From Flavobacteriaceae bacterium UBA2540 (GTDB lineage: Bacteria > Bacteroidota > Bacteroidia > Flavobacteriales > Flavobacteriaceae): DNA of 6,510 nucleotides. Shown in pieces: positions 1 to 5,529 of the stretch (the first letter of the stretch is position 1; every line of letters begins with the position of its first letter). The notes beneath the pieces are model-generated. The model searched no databases. It was not told the origin of the DNA and saw nothing but the letters and a program-made list of their open reading frames with translations. The position numbers were made by a program, and so were the translations under genes. The stretch is taken from the NCBI GenBank assembly GCA_002340765.1, contig DDMS01000029.1, forward strand, positions 8,707 through 15,216, given 5' to 3'.

Positions 1-32
1 CTAGATTTCTAGATTTCTAGATTGTTGGATTG
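1..32. repeat. 8-bp tandem repeat at the window edge
   Basis: Four consecutive octamers are visible: CTAGATTT, CTAGATTT, CTAGATTG and the diverged TTGGATTG. The first copy begins exactly at base 1, so the array may continue outside the window. It lies 15 bp before the start codon of the broken S23-type gene and forms most of the left arm of the inverted repeat around that gene. No function can be assigned; it could be a slippage-prone spacer or the stem of an intervening-sequence-like RNA. Confidence 0.75.
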
Positions 33-46
33 TTAATTTATAAAAG

Positions 47-399
47 ATGCACAGATATAAAGACTTAAAATTTTGGCAATTAAGTAGAGCCTTCTGAAAG
101 ATATTTACATAATTACAAAGTCTTTTCCTGATAAAGAAAAATTTGGATTAATATCTCAATTAAGAAGAGCTTCTGTTTCTATTTCATCTAATATTGCTGA
201 AGGCACTTCAAGAGAATCAAACAAAGATTTTAAAAGATTTTTAATGATTTCTTTGGGTTCTTATTACGAAATTGAATCTCAACTTTTACTCAGCTTTGAT
301 TTAGAATTTATCAATCTCAAAGAACTAGAAGATCTAAATAACACTTTACAACAAATCATAAAAATGATGTCTAAATTTAGTAATTCTCTAAAAATCTAA
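47..399 (+). pseudogene. Four-helix bundle protein (S23 / 23S rRNA intervening-sequence protein family), frameshifted
   Basis: From the ATG at 47 the frame reads MHRYKDLKFWQLSRAF and hits TGA at 95-97. The homologous reading resumes one frame over at about 97 with KDIYIITKSFPDKEKFG, then QLRRASVSISSNIAEG, then a helical C-terminal part ending SNSLKI and TAA at 397-399. Joined, this gives about 117 residues, close to the usual family length. The start MHRYKDLKxW and the core RRASVSISSNIAEG are the family hallmarks I used. A single missing base near 95-96 explains the break. Members form small four-helix bundles; their cellular role is poorly known, and some are encoded inside 23S rRNA intervening sequences. 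The rest of the frame is undamaged, so this is either a very recent mutation or a sequencing error. The next in-frame ATG after the break is only at 244, so an internal restart would lose the conserved core. Confidence 0.85.
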
Positions 400-415
400 A
401 AATCCTGAAATCTAA
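381..415. repeat. Right arm of the inverted repeat
   Basis: This segment is the partner of bases 1-35, with 28 of 35 positions able to pair in RNA. It overlaps the last six codons and stop of the S23-type pseudogene and ends 10 bp before the ATG of the downstream dehydrogenase. That gene therefore has almost no leader of its own outside the repeat. If the upstream region is transcribed through, its start codon would sit at the foot of a long imperfect stem. Confidence 0.55.
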
Positions 416-425
416 TAATCTCTTT

Positions 426-1370
426 ATGAAAATCCTTCACTTAGATACAAATCACCCATTATTACTCCATCGATTGAATGATCTGGGATTTCAAAATGAG
501 GAAGATTATACTTCTTCAAAAAGTGATGTTGAAGCAAAAATTCATTTGTATGATGGAATTATCATCAGAAGTCGATTTTCGATAGATAAAAATTTCTTAG
601 AAAAAGCCACCCATCTAAAATTTATTGGAAGAGTTGGAGCTGGATTGGAAAACATTGATTGTGAAGTTGCAAGGTCTAAAAACATTCATCTCATTGCAGC
701 TCCTGAAGGAAATAGAAATGCTGTTGGAGAGCATACGTTAGGGATGCTTTTGTCGCTTTTTAATAAACTGAACAAAGCCAACCATGAGGTAAAAAAAGGG
801 ATTTGGCTGCGAGAAGAAAATCGCGGTATTGAGTTGGATGGCAAAACTGTGGGCATTATTGGTTATGGAAATATGGGAAAATCATTCGCTAAAAAACTGA
901 AAGGTTTTGATGTTGAAGTCTTTTGTTATGATATTGCAAAAAATGTTGGGGATGAAAATTGCAGACAAGTTTCCTTACAAGAGTTGCAAGAAAAAGCAAC
1001 TATTTTATCTTTACACACCCCTCAAACTTCACAGACCAAAAATATGATCAATGCTGATTTTATCAACCAATTTCAACATCATTTTTGGTTGCTAAACACA
1101 GCAAGAGGTTCTGCTTTAGTAACCAAAGATTTGGTAAATGCGTTACAATCAGGTAAAATTTTAGGAGCTGGTTTGGATGTTTTAGAGTATGAAAAATCAT
1201 CCTTTGAAAACTTTTTTTCAGAAGATTTTCTTCCAGAAGATTTTAGATATTTGATAGAAGCTGAAAATGTCTTATTAACGCCACATATTGCAGGTTGGAC
1301 CACAGAAAGTCATGAAAAATTGGCACAAACCATTGTAGATAAAATCAAAAATATATTTTTAGATTATTGA
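426..1370 (+). CDS. D-2-hydroxyacid dehydrogenase, phosphoglycerate dehydrogenase-like (NAD-dependent)
   Basis: A 314-residue protein of the D-isomer-specific 2-hydroxyacid dehydrogenase family. The catalytic domain is split between residues 1-98 and the C-terminus, around a Rossmann NAD-binding domain at about 99-285. The dinucleotide motif is G146-Y-G148-N-M-G151, and D169 at the end of the second strand suggests NAD rather than NADP. The catalytic triad is complete: R227 (NTARGSA), E256 (five residues after D251 of GLDV) and H287 (TPHIAG). Substrates of the family include 3-phosphoglycerate (the first step of serine synthesis), glycerate and other 2-hydroxy or 2-oxo acids. It lacks a C-terminal ACT regulatory domain, like short SerA forms. 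No serC lies beside it, so I do not assign serA. The start at 426 gives the normal N-terminus MKILHLD. No Shine-Dalgarno sequence is visible, and the right arm of an inverted repeat ends 10 bp upstream. Confidence 0.9.
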   Translation: MKILHLDTNHPLLLHRLNDLGFQNEEDYTSSKSDVEAKIHLYDGIIIRSRFSIDKNFLEKATHLKFIGRVGAGLENIDCEVARSKNIHLIAAPEGNRNAVGEHTLGMLLSLFNKLNKANHEVKKGIWLREENRGIELDGKTVGIIGYGNMGKSFAKKLKGFDVEVFCYDIAKNVGDENCRQVSLQELQEKATILSLHTPQTSQTKNMINADFINQFQHHFWLLNTARGSALVTKDLVNALQSGKILGAGLDVLEYEKSSFENFFSEDFLPEDFRYLIEAENVLLTPHIAGWTTESHEKLAQTIVDKIKNIFLDY

Positions 1371-1386
1371 TATTTAGTTATTTCTG

Positions 1387-1732
1387 ATTTCTAAAGCAAC
1401 CACAATCCCTGAATATTTAGCAATAATTCCTGAAGAAAGAGCTGTAATCATTGAAAAATTAAGGAATGTAATTACTAAAAATCTTCCTGCAGGTTTTGAA
1501 GAAGGCGTGCAATACTCATAAATATACATTTCATGAGGTTAGATGCAAATAAGAAATTGTGTGATTGGTTTATAACTGAATATTCCAAACCGTTTTCTAG
1601 AAAATTAAATATTGGAAAAAGGTGCTTCCGATTTAAAAAGAAACGGATATTCCATTTGATATTTTAGAAAAATTAGTTCAAAAAATATCTGTTGAAGAAT
1701 GGATTTCAACCTATTTATCATCAAAAAAATAG
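1387..1732 (+). pseudogene. Relic of a DUF1801 (YdhG-like) protein, with deletion and frameshifts
   Basis: Three pieces in three frames align end to end with the DUF1801 family as I remember it. Piece one (from about 1387, with ATT where a start would be expected) reads KATTIPEYLAIIPEERA and ends AGFEEGVQYS at TAA 1519-1521. Piece two, from about 1524, reads IHFMRLDANKK, then DWFITEYSKPFSRKLNIGK and RCFRFKK. Piece three, from 1646, reads DIPFDILEKL and VEEWISTYLSSKK and ends at TAG 1730-1732. Between pieces one and two roughly 35-40 family residues, the G-Y-x-V-P and PLPF region, are missing, implying a deletion of about 110-120 bp. A one-base deletion near 1644-1645 explains the second frame change. 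With a deletion, a frame change and no start codon it cannot make a working protein. The family's biochemical role is not established. The relic starts 16 bp after the dehydrogenase and ends 9 bp before the DoxX-like gene. Confidence 0.8.
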
Positions 1733-1741
1733 CAATTATAT

Positions 1742-2140
1742 ATGAATTTTTTAAGCAATTATCCAACAGAGATTTTAATCCTTCTTTTTTTGATTGTCAC
1801 TTTTTTTCAATCTGGAATTGACAAATTATTGGATTGGAAAGAAAATGTTTCCTTTATCAAAGAACATTTTAAAAACTCGCCTCTCAAAAACAAGGTGCCT
1901 TTTTTATTAGGAATTATTTTATTGATAGAAATCATTGCTTCCATTTTAATGAGTATTGGAGTCTATCAACTGTATGTTTCTGGCGAAAAAAAAATCGCAT
2001 TTTTAGGAGTTGAACTGAGTGCAATCACATTGATTTTTTTATTAATTGGTCAACGATTGGCAAAAGACTATGCAGGTTCCATGTCTTTGACGGTGTACTT
2101 TATTTTGACAGTTTTTGGTGTTTTTTTATTGCATAACTAA
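1742..2140 (+). CDS. Small four-helix membrane protein, DoxX-like
   Basis: A 132-residue, very hydrophobic protein with four likely membrane segments at about residues 9-24, 52-77, 85-104 and 114-130. A charged stretch (DKLLDWKENVSFIKEHFKN, about 27-45) follows the first helix, and a second one (QRLAKDY, about 104-110) precedes the last. The SGIDKL motif after helix 1, the total length and the four-helix layout fit the DoxX-like superfamily of inner-membrane proteins. This superfamily includes subunits of quinol oxidase and thiosulfate:quinone oxidoreductase, but most members have no known reaction. There is no signal peptide beyond the first helix. The ATG at 1742 is the first in frame and lies 9 bp after the stop of the DUF1801 relic, so the gene probably once followed that gene in one transcript. 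It converges with the minus-strand cluster. I am sure that it is a membrane protein and less sure of the family. Confidence 0.75.
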   Translation: MNFLSNYPTEILILLFLIVTFFQSGIDKLLDWKENVSFIKEHFKNSPLKNKVPFLLGIILLIEIIASILMSIGVYQLYVSGEKKIAFLGVELSAITLIFLLIGQRLAKDYAGSMSLTVYFILTVFGVFLLHN

Positions 2141-2164
2141 AAACTATTCTTGCAAAACTATTCT
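2140..2164. repeat. 11-bp direct repeat after the DoxX-like gene
   Basis: The 11-mer AAAACTATTCT occurs at 2140-2150 and again at 2154-2164, separated by TGC. The second copy runs into a small hairpin, ATTCT-ATA-AGAAT (2160-2172). The repeat overlaps the last base of the DoxX-like stop codon. The stem is short and A/T only with no following U-run, so it is not a convincing terminator. It may be slippage debris. Confidence 0.5.
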
Positions 2165-2282
2165 ATAAGAATTTCCTATAAAATACAGTCCAAAGTAAAG
2201 CGTTTTAAGGATTTTTATAAAAGGATCTTGGGGTTTGCTTGTTTTTTAAATTTTCGTCCAATGTCGGCTTTTAAATGCGATT
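2141..2282. other. Intergenic gap between convergent genes, no supported gene or terminator
   Basis: This 142-bp AT-rich stretch lies between the stop codons of the plus-strand DoxX-like gene and the minus-strand methyltransferase. Two transcripts end here, so a bidirectional terminator would be expected. I see no GC-rich stem followed by a T-run in either direction, only the 11-bp direct repeat, an AAGGAT repeat (2208-2213 and 2221-2226) and a TTTTATAAAA palindrome between them. The minus strand has a 33-codon open run ending at 2144. I could not match it to any family, so it is not called as a gene. Confidence 0.6.
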
Positions 2283-3140
2283 TTAGCCCTTTTTTATGAT
2301 GTAAATCAAAGAAGAGTACTCTGAAGTTTTGCGAGCTTTCCAATTTGAAACAAAACCTCTCCAAAAGCCAATCAAAAAATTCAATTTACCTGTTTTGTAT
2401 TTCTCGCTCAACATAGAAACATAAAAAGAATCAAACTTCATGGGAAGTATTTTTTCAATTGTCATATTTTCATTTTCAAACAACAGATGAATAGACTTTT
2501 GAGAGAAATGCCACAAATGTCTTGGAACATCAAAAGCCGCCCAAAAATCTTTATAATAATTTGCATCATCACTTTTAAAATTAGGGACAGCAATTACTAT
2601 TTTTCCGTTTTCAGCTAACATTTTATTGATCAAAAAAATAGTTTCTGATAAATTTTCAACATGTTCTAAAACATGCCAAAGTGTAATCACGTCAAATTTT
2701 TTATGTGAGACTGAAGAAAGGTTATCAAACAATTGCACTCCTTTTCCTTTTGCAATTTTTCTTGCTTTTTCATTGGGTTCCGTTCCAAAAATTGTCCAAT
2801 TATTTTGAGAACAAACTTTTAAAAAATCACCTGTCCCTGCTCCAATATCCAAAACCGTTTTTGAACTTGTTTCAAAAGAATTTAAAAGATGTAATTTTTT
2901 ATTTAAAGAACTGTTTTTTACAACTTGGTACATTTTATCTAAAAAACTTTTTTTACTGTCTGTATGAGAAATATACGATTCGCTTTTGTAGAGTTTTGAT
3001 AAATCATTTGGCACAGGAGAAGTAACCAACATTTCATAGTTGGAATTCATTTTTAGCTCATAGATTTCATTGGAAACTGTGTGGTCTTTGCAAGATAAAA
3101 AAGGCGATAAATTCTCGTAAAAATCAGTTGCGTTTTTCAT
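2283..3140 (-). CDS. Class I SAM-dependent methyltransferase (Methyltransf_23 type)
   Basis: A 285-residue protein with a class I methyltransferase core. Motif I is VLDIGAGTGDFL (96-107), E121 in GTEPN is the acidic residue expected to bind the SAM ribose, FDVITLWHVLEHV (149-161) is the motif II region, and IVIAVPN (181-187) the following strand. The DVPRHLWHF segment (204-212) is typical of a subgroup often linked to envelope polysaccharide or small-molecule methylation, but no substrate can be named. The N-terminus keeps CKDHTVSNE (17-25). The paired cysteines that many relatives carry a little later, in a knuckle of type C-x2-C, are absent here, replaced by N32 and Y35 in my alignment from memory. 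The gene lies 46 bp after mnmG on the same strand, so co-transcription is likely. A parS-like palindrome ends 11 nt before its ATG. The start at 3140 gives a natural N-terminus, and the C-terminus (YSSLIYIIKKG) looks complete. Confidence 0.88.
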   Translation of the reverse strand: MKNATDFYENLSPFLSCKDHTVSNEIYELKMNSNYEMLVTSPVPNDLSKLYKSESYISHTDSKKSFLDKMYQVVKNSSLNKKLHLLNSFETSSKTVLDIGAGTGDFLKVCSQNNWTIFGTEPNEKARKIAKGKGVQLFDNLSSVSHKKFDVITLWHVLEHVENLSETIFLINKMLAENGKIVIAVPNFKSDDANYYKDFWAAFDVPRHLWHFSQKSIHLLFENENMTIEKILPMKFDSFYVSMLSEKYKTGKLNFLIGFWRGFVSNWKARKTSEYSSLIYIIKKG

Positions 3141-3151
3141 TTTTTATGATG

Positions 3152-3167
3152 TGTTCCACGAGGAACA
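3152..3167. promoter_or_regulatory. Candidate parS site 1 (ParB-binding centromere-like palindrome)
   Basis: TGTTCCACGAGGAACA has perfect 6-bp arms (TGTTCC / GGAACA) around ACGA. It differs at one central base from the palindromic parS variant TGTTCCACGTGGAACA. It lies in the 46-bp gap between mnmG and the methyltransferase gene, 11 nt upstream of the latter's start codon. ParB binds such sites to load the chromosome partition complex, usually near the replication origin. The central A-for-T change breaks the CACGTG core and could weaken binding. As RNA it would form a 6-bp hairpin in the leader, so a translational role cannot be excluded. The presence of a second site nearby supports the parS reading. 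Confidence 0.6.
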
Positions 3168-3186
3168 TCTTAAATATTTCTATAAA

Positions 3187-5064
3187 TTATCTCCCCATAT
3201 ACACCAACAAAACAGAAACATCACTTGGAGAAACCCCGCTAATTCTGCTTGCTTGCGAGATAGACGTTGGTTTTATTTTGCTTAATTTTTCTCTAGCTTC
3301 AAAAGACAAAGAGCCTAGCTTGTGGTAATCAAAACTTGATGGTATCAATACGTTTTCAAGTCTGTTTAGTTTATCCGCATTGGTTTTTTCTTTCTCTATA
3401 TATCCAGAATATTTTAAATGAATTTCAGCTTGTTCAATAATTTCTTCATCAATTGCATTAGCATCAACAAACTCTTTTAATACAGGAATATCTTTCAAAT
3501 CATCAAAAGATAATTGTGGTCTAGTAGCGATTTTGAATAGTTTTAAAGATTGAGAAACCAACGCCAAGTCTTTTGACTCAAGAATTGGATTTATCTCTTC
3601 AGGTTTTACACTAGCGTTTTCTAAAAAGGCAATCAATAAATCTGTTTTATGTTGCTTTTCCAATACTCTTTCCATGCGTTCTTTAGAAGCCAAACCAATT
3701 TCAAACCCTTTTGGAGTCAAACGTAAATCAGCATTGTCTTGACGCAATAATGTGCGATATTCTGCTCTTGACGTAAACATTCTATAAGGCTCTTCTGTTC
3801 CTTTTGTAATCAAATCATCTATCAAAACACCAATATAAGCTTCGTTCCTTTTCAATATAAATGGCTCATTTTCTTGCACTTTTAGAGCGGCATTTATTCC
3901 AGCCATCAAGCCTTGAGCAGCTGCTTCTTCATAACCGGTGGTGCCATTAATTTGACCGGCAAAAAACAAGTTTTTAATCAACTTAGTTTCTAACGAATGC
4001 TTCAATTGTGTTGGTGGAAAATAATCATATTCTATGGCATAACCATATCTGAAAAACTTTACGTTTTCAAAACCTTCAATTGCTCTGATTGCTTTATCTT
4101 GAATATCTTCTGGAAGAGATGTTGAAAAACCGTTTACATAAATTTCAACGGTATTCCATCCTTCAGGTTCAACAAAAATTTGATGTCTTTCTTTTGTTGC
4201 AAAGCGATTGATTTTATCTTCTACCGAGGGACAATATCTTGGCCCTGTAGACTGGATTCGTCCATTAAACATTGGCGAACGATCAAAACCTTCGCGCAAC
4301 AAATCATGAACTTTTTGATTGGTATATGTTAAATAACACGACCGTTGTTCTCTTAATGGTTTTGTAGTGGGCAAGTATGAAAATTTTACAGGGAATTCAT
4401 CTCCAGGTTGTTCAATCATTTTTGAATAATCCAAAGAACGACCATCCACTCTTGGAGGTGTTCCTGTTTTCATTCTACCTGATTCAAATCCTTTTTTCAC
4501 TAAATCTTCTGTAATTCCTGTTGAGGAACTCTCTCCTGCTCTTCCTCCACCAAATGTTTTTTCTCCAATATGAATCAGCCCGTTTAAAAAAGTCCCTGCA
4601 GTAATAACAACTGCTTTCGCTTTAATTTCGATTCCAAGTGCTGTTTTTACACCAACAATTTTATCTTCTTCAAACAATAATCCATTTACAGAGTCTTGAA
4701 AAAAATCTAAGTTCTGTGTTTGTTCTAACATCATTCTCCAACAATCTGCAAATTGCATTCTGTCCGATTGCGCTCTTGGACTCCACATTGCGGGTCCTTT
4801 TGATTTATTAAGCATCTTAAATTGAATCGCCGTTTTGTCTGTAACAATTCCACTGTAACCCCCTAACGCATCAATCTCTCTTACAATTTGACCTTTTGCA
4901 ATTCCTCCCATTGCAGGATTGCAACTCATTTGTGCAATATTTTGCAAATTCATTGTAATTAATAATGTTTTTGCGCCCATATTTGCTGATGCCCCTGCAG
5001 CTTCACTACCTGCATGACCAGCTCCAATTACGATAACATCATATGTTGTTGTAAACAAACTCAT
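3187..5064 (-). CDS. mnmG: tRNA uridine-5-carboxymethylaminomethyl(34) synthesis enzyme MnmG (GidA)
   Basis: A 625-residue protein, the normal full length for MnmG. With MnmE it installs the (carboxymethyl)aminomethyl group on C5 of wobble uridine 34 in certain tRNAs, using FAD, NADH and methylene-tetrahydrofolate in the cytoplasm. The N-terminal FAD motif is VIGAGHAGSEAA (12-23, with G14, G16 and G19). The two redox cysteines known from E. coli as Cys47 and Cys277 are C48 (MSCNPAMGG) and C278 (GPRYCPSVEDK). Further family signatures are GTFLNGLIHIGE (157-168), GRMKTGTPPR (196-205), GQINGTTGYEEAAAQG (370-385) and TSRAEYRTLLRQDNAD (431-446). The helical C-terminal tRNA and MnmE-binding domain ends with the usual ISGVSPSDVSVLL segment. 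The start at 5064 places the FAD motif at its usual distance. The gene follows ybeY after 46 bp and precedes the methyltransferase after 46 bp; both gaps hold a parS-like palindrome. Nothing is missing or broken. Confidence 0.98.
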   Translation of the reverse strand: MSLFTTTYDVIVIGAGHAGSEAAGASANMGAKTLLITMNLQNIAQMSCNPAMGGIAKGQIVREIDALGGYSGIVTDKTAIQFKMLNKSKGPAMWSPRAQSDRMQFADCWRMMLEQTQNLDFFQDSVNGLLFEEDKIVGVKTALGIEIKAKAVVITAGTFLNGLIHIGEKTFGGGRAGESSSTGITEDLVKKGFESGRMKTGTPPRVDGRSLDYSKMIEQPGDEFPVKFSYLPTTKPLREQRSCYLTYTNQKVHDLLREGFDRSPMFNGRIQSTGPRYCPSVEDKINRFATKERHQIFVEPEGWNTVEIYVNGFSTSLPEDIQDKAIRAIEGFENVKFFRYGYAIEYDYFPPTQLKHSLETKLIKNLFFAGQINGTTGYEEAAAQGLMAGINAALKVQENEPFILKRNEAYIGVLIDDLITKGTEEPYRMFTSRAEYRTLLRQDNADLRLTPKGFEIGLASKERMERVLEKQHKTDLLIAFLENASVKPEEINPILESKDLALVSQSLKLFKIATRPQLSFDDLKDIPVLKEFVDANAIDEEIIEQAEIHLKYSGYIEKEKTNADKLNRLENVLIPSSFDYHKLGSLSFEAREKLSKIKPTSISQASRISGVSPSDVSVLLVYMGR

Positions 5065-5073
5065 TTTTAAAAT

Positions 5074-5089
5074 TGTTTCACGTGAAACT
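5074..5089. promoter_or_regulatory. Candidate parS site 2 (ParB-binding centromere-like palindrome)
   Basis: TGTTTCACGTGAAACT matches the classical parS consensus TGTTTCACGTGAAACA at 15 of 16 bases. It contains the perfect 14-bp palindrome GTTTCACGTGAAAC (5075-5088) with an intact CACGTG core. It fills a third of the 46-bp gap between ybeY and mnmG and lies 9 nt before the mnmG start codon. ParB/Spo0J binding to such sites nucleates the partition complex; in many bacteria parS sites cluster near the origin and mnmG (gidA). This site is the stronger of the two in the window. It would also fold as a hairpin in mnmG mRNA. Confidence 0.75.
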
Positions 5090-5110
5090 TATACTGTATT
5101 TTATTGAAAT

Positions 5111-5524
5111 TCAGTTGTTTAAAATCAATAAAGCGCCGTTTTCTTGATATCTCATCATCTTTTCATCTTCTGGCGATTTATCTTTAAAACCTAAAAAATG
5201 TAGCGCTCCATGAATCATTACTCTGTGTAATTCATCTTCAAAAGTGGCATTATATTCATTTGCATTTTCACGAACTCTTTCTACAGAAATAAAAATGTCT
5301 CCAGAAATTAACTTTCCCAAAGTATTATCAAAACTTATTACATCCGTAAAAGTATCGTGATTTAAAAATTCAACGTTCAATTTATGAAGGTATTCATCAT
5401 CGCAAAAAACGAAGTTTAACTCTCCTGTTTCGTAACCATTATTTGAGATAATAGTTTTAACCCAATTTTCAAGAATTGATTCATTAGAAATCTCGAATTC
5501 TGTTTCATAATTAAACGTTACCAT
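5111..5524 (-). CDS. ybeY: Endoribonuclease YbeY (rRNA maturation factor)
   Basis: A 137-residue protein of the UPF0054/YbeY family. These metal-dependent single-strand endoribonucleases take part in 16S rRNA 3'-end maturation and ribosome quality control. Family features in order are LNFVFCDDEYLHKLNVEFL (36-54), HDTFTDVISFD (56-66), GDIFIS (75-80) and the metal motif HGALHFLGF (105-113) with H105 and H109. The third ligand, usually His in a GYDH motif, is missing; the sequence is GFKDKSPEDE, so D115 is the probable replacement. I recall this K-D-K form from other Bacteroidota, so it need not mean loss of activity. The start at 5524 gives an N-terminus of typical length. It lies 5 bp after the DUF4175 gene, which implies translational coupling, and 46 bp before mnmG. 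Confidence 0.93.
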   Translation of the reverse strand: MVTFNYETEFEISNESILENWVKTIISNNGYETGELNFVFCDDEYLHKLNVEFLNHDTFTDVISFDNTLGKLISGDIFISVERVRENANEYNATFEDELHRVMIHGALHFLGFKDKSPEDEKMMRYQENGALLILNN

Positions 5525-5529
5525 AAAGC

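Larger units (their letters stand above)
1..415 (+). other. Candidate stand-alone rRNA-intervening-sequence-like element (inverted-repeat ends plus S23 pseudogene)
   Basis: Bases 1-35 and 381-415 pair antiparallel without gaps at 28 of 35 positions (26 Watson-Crick and 2 G-U). The best run is 2-9 with 407-414, followed by 12-16, 18-23, 25-29 and 32-35. The only coding content between the arms is a four-helix-bundle S23-type gene. In several bacteria this family is encoded inside intervening sequences that interrupt 23S rRNA and have complementary ends. No rRNA sequence is recognisable here, so the call is by analogy: a free-standing copy of such an element, or a gene with repeat-rich flanks. 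The low complexity of the TAGATTT-type repeats raises the chance of accidental pairing. The true left boundary may lie beyond base 1. Confidence 0.4.

Noticed and set aside
1079..1303. Minus-strand 74-codon ORF
   Set aside because: It lies wholly inside the dehydrogenase gene in an antisense frame and its product resembles no family.
426..1370. Naming the dehydrogenase serA
   Set aside because: The catalytic triad fits, but there is no ACT domain and no serC neighbour, and the family has several substrate types that cannot be told apart from sequence alone.
2208..2230. TTTTATAAAA palindrome between AAGGAT repeats as a bidirectional terminator
   Set aside because: The stem is only A/T, the AAGGAT copies are direct and not inverted, and no T-run follows.
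2144..2245. Minus-strand open run of 33 codons containing LKTLYFGLYFIGNSYRIV, possible C-terminal relic of a gene
   Set aside because: It has no start codon, a stop just upstream, and no match to any family I can recall. It is short enough to occur by chance in AT-rich sequence.
2626..3025. Two plus-strand ORFs (60 and 106 codons)
   Set aside because: Both are antisense to the methyltransferase, whose motifs are clear; they are shadows of its T-rich complement.
5065..5110. Bacteroidota-type promoter (TAnnTTTG box) upstream of mnmG
   Set aside because: A TAAGTTTC is present, but it misses the final G, overlaps the parS-like palindrome and has no TTG element at the right spacing.
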